Of a stretch of 64,000 nt of DNA, positions 1 to 11,936 are shown in pieces. The position numbers and the translations under genes were made by a program. How positions within the stretch are numbered: position 1 is the stretch's first letter; the number at the start of each line of letters is the position of its first letter. Source of the stretch: Cryptomeria japonica (Eukaryota; Streptophyta; Pinopsida; Cupressales; Cupressaceae); contig NC_081411.1 of NCBI RefSeq assembly GCF_030272615.1, forward strand, positions 831,130,160 through 831,194,159, written 5' to 3'. The notes under the pieces were generated by a model. The model was not told the DNA's origin. It did not search any database and worked only from the letters and a program-made list of their open reading frames with translations.

Positions 1-736
1 ATAAAAAGTATGCCTCCTTTGGGTAGATCTTCTGCTGCTACAAGTTAGTCACCACTTTCCCCTTCTCAACCTGCACTTTCCAATGGTGTACACCCAATTT
101 TTGTTAACTTTCCTGCATGGAACTTGTTAGTTTCATATGGTACATGTTAGATAGAGCCTCATCTATGAGAAACAGGACCTTACATCCATAGAAGGGCTCC
201 AAATTGCATTTTGGGCCTTTAATGCCAATGACACAACCCAGAAATTTAACTACAGTTAGCAATAAATGGAAAAATCTGATCAAAAACCTCTACAAAAGCA
301 TTCAAAAACACTTATTACAATGCTCAATGATTTCCCAAGGCTTATACCATGAAAGATCAATCACTTTCAAGCAACAAAACACAAGAAATTGCAAGAAAAT
401 GAAGGTTTTTTCCACTTTTCCTGTTAAATCCGTACAACATCCGTACTGTAGCATCCAACCACACCAAAATGGAATTAAAATATTTTATAATACCTTCCCC
501 CAACTCCCCAAACCGAAATCAATCAGTTATTTATCATTATAGACTTGTTTAGACTCTAAAATCCGTTTTCCCACCTAAAAACAACTAACCGTTAGAATTC
601 AAAAATTTGAATTTCTAACTTACAATTTATTGAATAATTTAAAGTCTAACCTATCAAAATTAATATTTTATTACTCCTAGAATCCAAACAAACTTATCTA
701 ACCATCCAAATCCTATTTAGGCACTATTGGCCTCCC
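1..736. other. Unassigned AT-rich segment
   Basis: This stretch lies beyond the 3' end of the minus-strand gag-protease ORF, where a Ty3 element would normally continue into reverse transcriptase. I see no RT, RNase H or integrase motif on either strand and no LTR end. The only longer plus-strand frame (204-542) has no recognisable motif. It may be eroded interior or the flank of a deletion. Confidence 0.5.
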
Positions 737-2919
737 TTACATAATTTTGGTCCTAAAGCCCTTATTAAGACCTTCAAGACATTTAACTTTAAAATCATAT
801 TGATCATTACAAATTGACATTATTGGCTTCAAAACACTCCAATTCACTTGTCTTGATTCATAACTCTTCATGGTCTTAATAGCTTGCTTGGGTGCACCTG
901 CACCATACTCCCCATGAATGAAAGTCTTCTTGTCCCAAGAAGTCATCCATGCCTTGCCTTCATGTTTGCTTGCTTGCATCTGATTCTTAGGAACTAGATA
1001 GTCCCCAAATGTGACTTGTTTCCTCCTATGAACACCTGCATTCATACACCAATCATTAGAAACAAAAATTTTATGATTTGGCTGTCCCAAACCAATGGTA
1101 CTCATGGCTGATATTTGCTTCATGGCTGCCCCTTTTCCTCTATCTTGAGGTATCTGCAACCTGCCAAACTTGCTGTCCTTTACTTGTCCAATGAGAGGAC
1201 ATTTTATTGTACCAACTAGTACGTGATCAAGTTCACAAAGTCCTTCATGAACCGAACTGTCATACTGCTGCAAATCTGCACTTTTCTTACCCTGCTCTTT
1301 GACTGAAAACTCATTGCCAAAACACATTACAGTGGTGTCTCTTGCCTTCCCCATCAATGGGCTCAATTTGTACTTCCTTCCACCCTTATGAACCACATAG
1401 GTGTTTTGATACCCATCATGTATAATCCTTCTAGAGTATTGCCAAGGTCTGCCCAAAATCAAATGACCACAACTCATATCCATTACATCACACAAAATAC
1501 TATCAGCATATTGACCAATGGAGAAATTAATGACTACCTGATCCTTTACCAACATATTCTGACCTTCATTGACCCATGTAGCAAAATATGGATTAGGATG
1601 TGCAAGGGTTGGTAAATTTAACTTTTTGACTACTTCATAAGCAACCAAATTGTGACAAGCCCCTGAATCAACAATCAAATTGCATACCTTGCCATGGATC
1701 TTACAATTTGTCCTGAAGATCCTTTCTTGTTGTGATGGTTGTACTTTCCCCATGAGTAACAACTCTCCTTCCTCTGGTGGTATCATGATTTCTTCTTCTT
1801 GTTCTTCCTTTTTGTCTTCTTGTGTCAAATTAACCCTCATTTCCTTCTTATCCTCACTCCATTTGGGACATTTGAATGATGGGTGTCCTGGTTCATTGCA
1901 ATTGTAACATCTAAATGTGCCCCTTCCTTGACCAAATCCTCTTCCTCCTCTTTGATTGTATCCACCCCTTGATTCTGAAAATGGTTCCTTGCCCTTGTCA
2001 TCCTTGTTTGGTCCTTGACCTCTTCCACCTCTTTCTCTATTTGTATTACCTCCTCTTCCTGACCTTTCTTGTCTTCTCTTCACCTTTTCTTCTGCTCTAA
2101 TGGCCAATTGATAACATTCACCAATAGTCCTTGGTACTTGTAGACCAATCTCATCCTGCAAATGATACTTCAAGCCATTGATATACCTAGCTACCTTCTC
2201 ATCTTCTTCCTCATATCCTCCCCTAATACTCAATTTATGAAATTGTTCAGTATATGCCATTACATCCATGTCTTTTTGTTTCAAATTTTGTCTCATCCTC
2301 TTCACATGTATGCTATAATCTGAAGGCAAGAATTGCTCCTTGATAAGGTTCTTCATCCTTGCCCAATTTGTGATTCTTGTCAACCCCCTACAGATTCTAT
2401 CATTTTGTAAACTTGTCCACCAAGTTAAAGCAGTACCTCTTAGCTTTGTTTTTGCAAACTTCACTCTCTTCTCATCCTCCATCTCCTCATACTCAAAGTA
2501 GTTCTCCAAGGCATCCAGCCAACCCAACACTTCTTCACTATCCATCTTCCCCTGATAGATAGGTACCTCCACATGTCCTTTCCCTCCATTGTTTTGTATG
2601 CCTTCAAAATCCTAACAAGCTTCCTCTCCTCAGGACCCATCTCATCTTCTACTTCCCTATGTTCTTGTCTTTCATGGTATTCCTCTCCTTCATCTTCATA
2701 GTGTTCTTCATTAACTTCTTCCCTCCTATGGTCCATTCTTTCTTTCTCATAGCATTCTAACCTAGCTTTCATGGCCTCTTTCTCTCTTCTCCATTGTCTA
2801 TCCCTCCTTGCTTCAGACTACTCTCTTGCTACATCTTGTTCCCTTCTTTCCCTTCTTTCTCTTTCCAAAATCTCCTTCAACTCCTCAAGTTCCCTAGCCA
2901 ATTGACTCTTAGGTGCCAT
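737..2919 (-). pseudogene. gag: Ty3-type gag-protease polyprotein, broken
   Basis: The ORF starts at ATG 2919 (a protein beginning MAPKSQLAREL), meets an in-frame TAG at 2818-2820, continues with a charged coiled N-terminus, then changes frame near 2570. The remaining 611 codons hold a retrotransposon gag domain (about residues 1-165), an RG-rich stretch, one perfect CX2CX4HX4C zinc knuckle (CYNCNEPGHPSFKC) and an aspartic protease with DSGAC near residue 302 and LILGRPWQY near residue 373. This is the Gag capsid/nucleocapsid plus the processing protease. After the protease only a non-conserved tail of about 200 residues follows, with no RT. Either pol was lost or this is a gag-PR-only non-autonomous element. 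The PBS and LTR lie directly upstream. Confidence 0.85.
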
Positions 2920-2955
2920 AACTACCCTTCCAATCCTTTACCCAGACCTTTCAAT

Positions 2956-2967
2956 GCTCTGATACCA
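2956..2967 (-). promoter_or_regulatory. Primer binding site (initiator tRNA-Met type)
   Basis: The minus strand reads TGGTATCAGAGC, the standard plant initiator-tRNA-Met PBS, three bases inside the LTR end at 2971. It fixes the element as minus-strand. Confidence 0.9.
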
Positions 2968-2970
2968 ATT

Positions 2971-4838
2971 TGATGCAAAGCATCATGGAAAACCAACTCA
3001 CAACCAAGGATCTTACTGATCCAATCATCATTACAATCATTAAGTGGCAATGCAAATGGTATTCATCCATTCTACAATGCAATCACAATATAATCTTTAC
3101 ACAAGGGTTGTCTATCAAATACTTCCACCATATGCCACCAATCAACCCCAAACCACTTTAAAAGGTTATATTACATCCCTACAGACCTTAATTAAATATT
3201 TTAGATCATAAAATTCACCAAAACATGAGACAACAAATTCTTTATTCCCATGGAGTACCCTAGTTCAAGGTTTCATCCTTAAAAACTGTTTTCACAAAAA
3301 TAACCACAACTTCTTCAATTCTTAACCAAATTAAGTGAGATAAAAATAAATTGAAAGAGGGCTCAGAGACCTTTCCAAATAATATATCCTTTCTTCATCA
3401 TTATTCTTAATTTGGCCATATCAAATGCTGCAACAGGACTGCTCCTGCCTTTACCAGTCTGATTTCACAATCTGCATATTACAAACACCCATTTTGGAGT
3501 ATTACAAAAACTTCTTCCCTATCTGCATATTAAAATATCAATATCCATTTAAACTCATTCTTTAGAGGCAAACTAACAACTTCTTTCAATCATCTCTTCA
3601 TTAATATCAACTTAATGCAATAACCCATATTCATGTTTCACATTTGAATCTTTAAAGTTCCCAGTCATAGACCTGTATTCTGTCATTCATAACTTTTGAC
3701 CCAGATATTATTTTGAAAATCCCTTTGGTGAAGTTGTATATAACTATCCTTATTAAAACATATCCAAAACTTAGGAGAATCCAATGGTTAGATTAAACAT
3801 TATGGTCTCTGCACCGAGACCCATTTCTGCTGTCCCCAAATTAGACATGTGCATGCTCAGTCCGTCTAGGGCATCAAATATCTTTCACAAAAAATAACCA
3901 AAAGACACCAAACCAATTTCATATAAAATATATATGAATATAGATTCAGAATATGTAATCCATTAAATTTTCCAATGTTTAAATCATGAGATAATATCAA
4001 ACCATTGCCTGCAACTCCATTGAAGATAGTTTAAAACCAGTTTTCACCACAATCTTCATAACTTCCATAAATATAAATAAAAATGACTCAAACCAAATGG
4101 AAATGAGAGAGGATTCACATATCTATCCAATGAATCTATTTAGATGTCATAATAATTCCATATGAATCCGTACCATATGCTGCAACATGACTATTCTTAT
4201 AAAACCTCAAATCTGCAATCAACAACTTTCACCAAAAATTTCATAACTTCTTCATTTCTAAACATAATCACTCCAAATAAAAAGGAAAAGAAAGGTACTT
4301 CACATATCTAACCATAAATTATACATTTTACAAAGGTTCCTAGGCCATACATAGTCGTACAAGGCCTGGAACCAACATAAAAACTGGAAAGCCAATCAAA
4401 ATAACAATAGTAGAATGCACCAAAATGTATCAAAATGTTCTCCTTTCTTGCCTTTCTTTTCTTTATGATTTGGAACGACCATAAAATGACTTTTTATAGA
4501 CTTTTGGTCAGTTTTGACCTTACAACTACCTCTCATAACCAACTTTTAACCCTTTTTCAACTTTTGTTGCATTTTTGCAACTTTGCTTGACAACATTTTA
4601 TTGTCAAGTTGACAACTTTTACACTTTTGAATAAATGACTTCATGGCTTTACAAAACACATCACATGACTCTTAAAATTACAACTAAATGACAATTTTAC
4701 AATTTTGTTTGCCCTTAGGCATTACATTTGATTTTATTACATTGAATATCATATCCAAACATATGGATTAAAATCTTAAATTTAAAATATCCCTCAAGAT
4801 CTCCTGCGATGTCTTGATGTCTAGGTGCTTCTGCACCA
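2971..4838 (-). repeat. LTR 1 of the Ty3 array (5' LTR of the gag-PR element)
   Basis: It is 1,868 bp with TGATGC...GCACCA ends. The part from about 3700 to 4838 is clearly homologous to the other two LTRs of the array, including a shared block around 4330-4420 (a GGCCATACATRGTCGTACAAGG-type motif). The lower-coordinate part is longer and more diverged, so this is an older or related-family copy. The PBS is adjacent at its low edge. Confidence 0.8.
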
Positions 4839-5409
4839 TACTACCGACCTTGAAAGCTTTCCAAGTCCCTTGGAAACATAGAGATTATAACCTGCAAGAA
4901 AATAAAATTTGTGCTTTGGATTAAAATCATCATCTTCATATTTGTCTTTGCCTCTTCATCTTATCACCATTATCATGCGTTTGTTGCAATCAACATCTCC
5001 AAAAGGACACAAGACTGTCCTTGTATCTACCTCCTTAATAACTCCTATTAATGGAGTATGTAATGGCTGCCATCAGAGTGCTTTTACCAACCATAAGTCC
5101 ACCTCTCCATGCTGCATCACCTCACCAAAAAAAAACTCACCTTTGCCTCACCTATGAGTCCTCTCCTTGCCTCTCTCCCTAGTCTCTTGGCAACCAATGG
5201 ACCATCCCTTTGGCCCTTGACAGACCTTCCTTGTCTGCCCACACACAACAACAACTTCCTCTTGCAACTAGATGGACAAGCACCTGCAACCAAAACTCAT
5301 CAATAACACAAAACACAAACAACTTGCTCAGCCCAGATCTTTTGCTGAGCTCTGATACTGGTCGGTTAGTATGAACTCATATGATATTATTAAGACCTCT
5401 AAATAGACT
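4839..5409 (-). other. Mini-interior of a non-autonomous LTR element
   Basis: About 570 bp lie between two LTRs, with a PBS at the high edge. There is no gag, pol or other recognisable coding capacity on either strand. It shares stretches with the second mini-interior, namely the block after the LTR end (tactaccg..cttgaaag) and a block around 5040-5130. Both therefore come from one non-coding family. Confidence 0.7.
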
Positions 5410-5421
5410 GCTCTGATACCA
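5410..5421 (-). promoter_or_regulatory. Primer binding site (initiator tRNA-Met type)
   Basis: TGGTATCAGAGC on the minus strand, next to the LTR beginning at 5425. Confidence 0.88.
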
Positions 5422-5424
5422 ATT

Positions 5425-6683
5425 TGATGCAGAGCATCATGAAAAAATCAACCAAATAACCATTATCAAATCTTCTCCATATATCATGCATTGAACTCGA
5501 ATGATTTAAACCCTTCATCTATTCATTTCTTGCAAATGAAAACCAAGAATTTGTCCAAACTGTGAAATTTACTCTATTCTGGTCATGAAATTACAGTCAT
5601 GAACAGTCATTAATAACTCTTAAAATATAAACCACTTAGACAATCTCTCTAGTCAAATTATATAAATGGTAGTTATAAAACTTTTCTCCAAATTATAGAA
5701 AGATCCAATGGTTAAATCCAAAGTTATGAAGCGTTTTCTAAAACTAGTCGCAGTGAATCAGGGTTTTGGGTAGTTCCAAACGGTTTTCACCAAAACCTTC
5801 ATAACTTTCTCAAATATAAACAAAAATGCCTCAAAAAAAAGGGAAAAGAAATATGATTCACATATCTCTCCAATAAGTCTATTTAGAGGTCTTAATAATA
5901 TCATATGAGTTCATACTATACGCTGCAATGTGACTATTCTCAGGAAGTATCAAATCTGCAATTAACAACATTCACCAAAACTTCCATATCTTCTTCATTT
6001 CTAAACATAATAACTCCAAACAAAAAGGAAAAGAAAGGTAATTGACATATCTAACTATAAATTATACATATACAAATGTTTCCAGGCCATACATGGTCGT
6101 ACAAGGCCTGGAACCAACACAAAAACTGGAAAGCCAACCAAAATAACAATAGTAGATAGCACCAAAATGTATTCAAAATGTTCTCCTTTCTTCTCTATTC
6201 TTCCAATAATGATTTGGTTCGACCAATAAAACATATTTATAGACTCTTTGGTAGTTATAAACCATCCAACTACCTTTATGACCCTTCATCTTCCCTTCTA
6301 CAACTTTATGTGCAATTTTTGCACTTTTACCTTTTTGCAAATGTTGCACTTTTGCAATTTTCTTGCAACTTTGACACTTTTTCTTAATGACTCTCCAAAT
6401 TGTAAAAACCTCATAAGCATGTCCGAATAATCTATTTAATACCTTTTACATACTTGATAGCCTTCTCATGGCCTTTTATACAATTTTGACCATCTTGATC
6501 TATAAGGGCCTATATGGACAACTAGGACATAATCAGGACTTGCTTACATTTTTAGGCTTCCAAGTCTTACAAATCATTCCAAATGGATTCAAATACATTA
6601 TAAATGACCTTCAAATATAAATTATATTTCAAATGATGAATTTGACCATATACTTTCCTTATGCCATGAGTGCTCCTGCACCA
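5425..6683 (-). repeat. LTR 2 of the Ty3 array
   Basis: It is 1,259 bp, TGATGC...GCACCA, and flanked on both sides by interior sequence. It is nearly identical to LTR 3, which has the same length and lies exactly 1,700 bp further on. It differs more from LTR 1. Confidence 0.88.
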
Positions 6684-7109
6684 TACTACCGGCCTTGAAA
6701 GATTTCCAAGTCTCTTGGAAATGAGTAACATGATGCCTCTACTACACTCTGTTTCAATCAAGACTCCTATCAATGGAGTTTATACTGGCTGCTTCCAATG
6801 GTGCATCTCTAATCTGAAGTCTACTCCTCCAAGCTGCTACAAACACCCAATAACTTCTATCCCTCACCTGGGAGTCCTCTCTTGCCTCTCTCCCCAAGAC
6901 TCTTGGTGACACACTGGACCTCCTTCTCAAGCCCTTTGGACCATCTCCTATGGCCCCCTCTGGTAGACCTTCCTATCCACCTACTTTCAGCTGACCAAAC
7001 CTACAACCAAGAAACTTTAATCACGAGAATCAAATAAACAATCTCATGGGCTAGGTCCTGGTGTGGATTGCCTCCTTCGGCGCTCTACCCACACACTCAA
7101 GCTCTTCTA
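6684..7109 (-). other. Second mini-interior of the array
   Basis: About 430 bp, homologous to but diverged from the interior at 4839-5409. No coding motif is present. The distal 100 bp (7010-7109) differs from the first interior. Confidence 0.7.
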
Positions 7110-7121
7110 GCTCTGATACCA
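7110..7121 (-). promoter_or_regulatory. Primer binding site (initiator tRNA-Met type)
   Basis: TGGTATCAGAGC on the minus strand, three bases from the LTR edge at 7125. Confidence 0.88.
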
Positions 7122-7124
7122 ATT

Positions 7125-8383
7125 TGATGCAGAGCATCATGAAAAAATCAACCAAATAACCATTATCAAATATTCTCCATATATCATGCATTTAACTTGA
7201 ATGATTTAAACCCTTCATCTATTCATTTCTTGCAAATGAAAACCAAGAATTTGTCCAAACTGTGAAATTTACTCTATTCTGGTCATGAAATTACAGTCAT
7301 GAACAGTCATTAATAACTCTTAAAATATAAACCACTTAGACAATCTCTCCTTTCAGATTATAGAAATGGTAGTTATAAAACTTTTCTCCAACTTATAGAA
7401 AGATCCAATGGTTAAATCCAAATTTATGAAGCGTTTTCTAAAACTAGTCGCAGTGAATCAGGGTTTTGGGTAGTTCCAAACGGTTTTCACCAAAACCTTC
7501 ATAACTTTCTCAAATATAAACAAAAATGCCTCAAACAAAAGGGAAAAGAAATATGATTCACATATCTCTCCAATAAGTCTATTTATAGGTCTTAATAATA
7601 TCATATGAGTTCATACTATACGCTGCAATGTGACTGTTCTCAGGAAGTATCAAATCTGCAATTAACAACGTTCACCAAAACTTCCATATCTTCTTCATTT
7701 CTAAACATAATAACTCCAAACAAAAAGGAAAAGAAAGGTAATTGACATATATAACTATAAATTATACATATACAAAGGTTTCCAGGCCATACATGGTCGT
7801 ACAAGGCCTGGAACCAACACAAAAACTGGAAAGCCAACCAAAATAACAATAGTAGATAGCACCAAAATGTATTCAAAATGTTCTCCTTTCTTCTCTATTC
7901 TTCCAATAATGATTTGGTTCGACCAATAAAACATATTTATAGACTCTTTGGTAGTTATAAACCATCCAACTACCTTTATGACCCTTCATCTTCCCTTCTA
8001 CAACTTTATGTGCAATTTTTGCACTTTTACATTTTTGCAAATGTTGCACTTTTGCAATTTTCTTGCAACTTTGACACTTTTTCTTAATGACTCTCCAAAT
8101 TGTAAAAACCTCATAAGCATGTCCAAATAATATATTTAGTACCTTTTACATACTTGATAGCCTTCTCATGGTCTTTTATACAATTTTGACCATCTTGATC
8201 TATAAGGGCCTATATGGACAACTAGGACATAATCAGGACTTGCTTACATTTTTAGGCTTCCAAGTCTTACAAATCATTCCAAATGGATTCAAATACATTA
8301 TAAATGACCTTCAAATATAAATTATATTTCAAATGATGAATTTGACCATATAATTTCCTTATGCCATGGGTGCTCCTGCACCA
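7125..8383 (-). repeat. LTR 3 of the Ty3 array (outermost 5' LTR)
   Basis: It is 1,259 bp, TGATGC...GCACCA, and almost identical to LTR 2. Its high edge cuts into a copia integrase reading frame at 8384, which marks the array insertion point. Confidence 0.88.
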
Positions 8384-9946
8384 TTTACCTTTAAAGGTTG
8401 AGGAAGAGATTTTCCCCAGTTGACACTCTCTGCACAAGGTATTTTCCATTTTTCTCAGCACCGACAACCCTCTAACTGCCTTGATCTAACTGGCCTTCAC
8501 AATGTTATCAAAGTTTACATGACAGAGTCTCCTATGCCATATCCAGCTGTCATCGAACTTGGCCATAAGACATGTATTGATATTTGCATTCAACTGAAAT
8601 AGGCTACCTTTGGTCTGCATGTCGGTGGCCACCAATTCACCATTCTTTCCCTTGATTTTGCACACTCCATTATTGAATTCTAGAGTGAGACCACTATCAT
8701 TGAACTGGGCAACACTCAGAAGGTTGTGTCTGAGACCATCAACCCAATACACATTGTCAGCACTACTCTTTCCATTCAGAGAGATGGACCCTATGCCTTT
8801 GACCATACATGGTGCATCATTACCAAAGCACACCACACCACCATCATACTCTTCCAAGGATAGAAACTTGCTCTGGTCACCAGTCATATGGTGAGAACAA
8901 CCACTGTCAATAATCCACTCATTGGAATTATCAAAGACAAGAGCCTTCTTGTCTGACACATCTTCCTTTACAACAACAAACTCAATATCTTCATTTTCTT
9001 CATCTTCTAATTCCTCATCTATGACACCTTCATCAACTGCCACAAAACAGTTTCTCTAGTTTCCTCCTTTGAATTTCTTGAACCTTTCCAGTTTGTCGTT
9101 GTTGTCACCATTAGGATAGTTTACAATAATATGTCCTATCCAATTACAAGAAAAGCATTTCAAAGGGAGCTTACCTCTATATTTACCAATTCCTTTAGGA
9201 AGTTTTCTAGCAAGAAGAGCTTCAAATTCCATCAGAATCTCCTCATCATCCATTTCTCTGCTCTGTCTTGGTTCACCAATAGTGCTTACTTCTTTTCATT
9301 TTCTGGATGTTACAACAGAAGCTTTGAAAATTTATTCAGTCTTTTGAACACTGCCATCAAAACTATTTAGCTCATAGGCTGTCAACTTTGCAATGATAGA
9401 GTCTAGGGATACCTTAGTCTTGTCTATTGATCTCAACTCCTGAATAGTAGCGACCCTTATTGCATAGACCGGTAATAAGGATCTTAGAAATTTGCTTACC
9501 ACAGTGGAATCTTCCATTTTACCACCCGCACTCTTGATATCTCTAACAACAATTTTGATTCTTATTTCATACCATTGAATGGTCTCACCTTCAACCATCT
9601 GAATGTCTTCAAACTTCCCTCTAAGGCTTTCTTCCTTAGCTTGTTTTACATGCTCATCACCGCCATAGATATTTTCAAGAGTATCCCATACTTCTTTGGG
9701 ATTTACTTTATCTTGGACATCAATAAACTCAATGTTAGATAAACTACTAATTAGGGCTTCCATGACTTGCCCATTCTCCTGCATCTCTCTCTTTTGGTCA
9801 TCGGTGAGAGTACCGGTAGGGGCAACATAAGCATTCTCAATATAGCTCTAGTGTTGAGCACCCATGCTTCTGATGTATATCTTCATTCTGTCTTTCCATA
9901 TATTGAAATTATCTTTGTTGAACTTTGGACCTTCCCTCTTCATCAT
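8384..9946 (-). pseudogene. gag-pol: copia gag-protease-integrase (N-terminal part), broken
   Basis: Gag starts at the ATG pair 9946/9943 (MMKREGPKF) and has the UBN2-type copia gag fold, with MEALISSLS and the VWDTLENIYG region. An in-frame TAG lies near 9847. A zinc knuckle near 9110-9160 has lost its last Cys (CFSCNWIGH then a Tyr). The copia protease keeps its catalytic DSG (WIIDSGCSHHM, near 8885-8915). It is followed by the GAG-pre-integrase domain with HRRLCH and the CREC pair of the integrase zinc finger near 8420. The frame stops at 8384 where the LTR array begins. Several stops and frameshifts make it non-functional. Confidence 0.88.
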
Positions 9947-9985
9947 TAGACTAGGATCTTTTCCTCAAGCGGTTAAGCTTATAAC
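9575..9985 (-). repeat. Copy 1 of a ~410-bp direct duplication of the copia gag start
   Basis: It matches 11494-11902 base for base apart from scattered substitutions, including the same nonsense codon (TAG after MGAQH). Copy 1 ends inside the gag leader, where the inserted LTR block starts. Confidence 0.88.
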
Positions 9986-9999
9986 AAACAAGGAGAGAT

Positions 10000-11473
10000 T
10001 GTTGGCATTTCAATAAGGATATTGAGAAGGTTGTTGATGATTATGGATATAACTGATCAAGGATGTTTACTATCTTAATATTATTATTTTGTCATTGATG
10101 TCAAGAAATTGATTTTCTAATTCAGTATGATGTTGCCATATCTTAAGAAGTATGATTTGATGAGTATAAAGATGTCGGTAAAAGACACAGAAAGAATGTG
10201 ATGAATAAGGGGAGAAATAAGTTATTCAATGGGCAACTATTACTGAGTGAGACAATGATGAGATCATGATGTTTAGATTGTTTTGATATCATACATATGT
10301 TATTGATTGTAAGGTTAATACTATACTATGTTACCGAGCAAAGAACCTAGTCAGTAAACCCTAAGGAACCTAGACGGTAAACCGTAAGGTTATTGCTATC
10401 GGTTAATGAAGGCAGTATGTCTACCGAGTGAAGTTTAGTATCTACCGAGTTGCAACCGAGTAATAACAAAATGCATTGAATGAATAAAAGCATTATTTAA
10501 TGAAGGAAGTTGATGAGCTGGCTATGATTAAATGATTCGTATGCCGTGAATGAAGTTTGTTAAAGAATCTATGGCAAAGGAAAATTGGCAAGAAGATCTA
10601 CAACTTAGACTGAACTGCAATACCCTAACACAAGTTCCAAGAAATATATGCAAGTTCCAAGGTGGGTTAAAACATTTTTAGATCGAAGGATACATTGAAC
10701 CTGGTCAAAGTTTGAAGATCTGATGGCTATGATTGATCATGGGAAATGTGATCAAGGAGATTAAGCAGTTAGTGAATTGTTTATAAATAAGGAACTGTTG
10801 ATAAACAATGTATGCGGCCAAGTGTATGCATAGGGATGCTACATAGTGATTACCAAGCACAAAAGCTTGAAGACCTGTTTGATTAACAGAGTATAGAGCT
10901 CAGCAGATGGACAAGATTAGTTCTATGTCTATATTGTATTAAGCAAATAAGAATCTGCTTTAGCACTTTAGATGTGAAGTTGCAGATAGATTTTATTACT
11001 ATTATTTTGTAAAGTGACGGAAAATCTCTTAACCGAGTGGACTTAATAGTCTTATTTGTAAAACCCTCTAGCAAGGTGACATTTTGATTGAGTTTTTGAA
11101 ATCCTTTAACAAGGTCACTTCTAACAAGTTGAAGATCCTAACAGATCTGAGGGAAATCCCTTAACCGGGTCACATCTAGCAATGTGTTTGTAATCTTTAA
11201 TAGGATTTGCTTTTAACTGAGCATACTCTAGAAGAGTATATTTCTTAGTGGGTCTGAAATCCCACAGTGGTTTTTCCCTATTTGGGTTTCCACGTTAAAT
11301 ATGGTGTTATGAGGATTATGATGTTTATATGCTTTTGAGTTTGCATGTTTAGCAGTTTTGGTTATATTACTGAAGTATATGTTACCGAGGTTGAATCTGT
11401 TGTTTTTATGGAAGATTAAGTTTGTATGATTCACCCCCCCTCTCATCTTATTAGCTTGGCATCTGTACTTACA
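10000..11473 (+). repeat. copia-type LTR (plus orientation)
   Basis: 1,474 bp, TGTTGGCA...TTACA. It has the conserved copia-LTR block gtggtttttcccta...gggtttccacgt near 11269-11295 and a C-run at 11433-11439 before the 3' end, both typical of plant copia LTRs. Confidence 0.75.
10782..10790 (+). promoter_or_regulatory. Putative LTR TATA box
   Basis: TATAAATAA within the plus-strand LTR, at a position plausible for a U3 promoter. No other evidence. Confidence 0.4.
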
Positions 11474-11493
11474 TTAAGTATCAGAACTATCAG

Positions 11494-11865
11494 TTGAATG
11501 GTCTCACCTTCAACCATCCGCATGTCTTCAAACTTCCCTCTAAGGCTTTCTTCCTTAGCTTGTTTTACATGCTCATCACTGCCATAGATATTTACAAGAG
11601 TATCCCATACTTCTTTGGGATTTACTTTATCTTGGACATCAATAAACTCAATGTCAGATAAACTACTAATTAGGGCTTCCATGACTTGCCCATTCTCCTG
11701 CATCTCTCTCTTTTGGTCATAGGTGAGAGTACCGGTAGGGGCAACATAAGCATTCTCAATATAGCTCTAGTGTTGAGCACCCATGCTTTTGATGTATATC
11801 TTCCTTCCGTCTTTCCATATATTGAAATTATCTCTATTGAACTTTGGACCTTCCCTTTTCATCAT
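11494..11865 (-). pseudogene. gag: copia gag, N-terminal fragment (second copy)
   Basis: It starts at ATG 11865 with the same MMKREGPKF opening and the same internal TAG as the copy at 9946. It is cut at 11494 in mid-domain, just after VEGETIQ. It lies directly downstream of the PBS and LTR, so this copy sits at the original gag position of the element. The other copy is displaced by the inserted LTR block. Confidence 0.85.
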
Positions 11866-11902
11866 TAGACTGGGATCTTTTCCTCAAGCGGTTAAGCTTA
11901 TA
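11494..11902 (-). repeat. Copy 2 of the ~410-bp direct duplication
   Basis: It is the partner of 9575-9985. The two copies flank the LTR block exactly, in the way a target-site duplication would, but far too long for normal integration. Confidence 0.88.
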
Positions 11903-11921
11903 ACACAAAAGACCTGGAGGA

Positions 11922-11934
11922 CACTTTGATACCA
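11922..11934 (-). promoter_or_regulatory. Primer binding site (initiator tRNA-Met variant)
   Basis: The minus strand reads TGGTATCAAAGTG, a common copia PBS variant, directly inside the LTR end at 11937. Confidence 0.85.
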
Positions 11935-11936
11935 AT

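Larger units (their letters stand above)
737..8383 (-). mobile_element. Ty3-type LTR array: three LTRs, two mini-interiors, one gag-protease interior
   Basis: Reading the minus strand 5' to 3', the order is LTR (8383-7125), PBS, 0.4-kb interior, LTR (6683-5425), PBS, 0.6-kb interior, LTR (4838-2971), PBS, then gag-protease. All three LTRs start (on the plus strand) with TGATGC, end with GCACCA, and are preceded by the same initiator-tRNA-Met-type site. The array abuts a copia integrase fragment at 8383/8384, so it probably inserted there. The distal end is outside the window or deleted, so no TSD can be checked. Such LTR-interior-LTR-interior-LTR strings are usually explained by unequal recombination between related insertions; that is inference here. 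Confidence 0.8.
9986..11493 (+). mobile_element. Plus-strand copia LTR block with PPT-like and PBS-like flanks
   Basis: A polypurine-like acaaggagaga (9988-9998) precedes an LTR starting TGTTGGCA at 10000 and ending in ACA at 11473. A degenerate PBS follows (11474-11487, aagtatcagaac against the usual tggtatcagagc). An LTR with 3'-end sequence on its left and 5'-start sequence on its right is what a one-LTR circle or a collapsed tandem pair would leave. It runs opposite to the surrounding copia gag. Confidence 0.6.

Noticed and set aside
204-542. 112-codon plus-strand frame at the left end
   Set aside because: No motif, AT-rich, and opposite to the adjacent gag-PR; likely chance.
6178-8130. 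Pair of near-identical 69-codon plus-strand frames (6178 and 7878)
   Set aside because: They lie at the same position in LTR 2 and LTR 3; duplicated LTR sequence, not genes.
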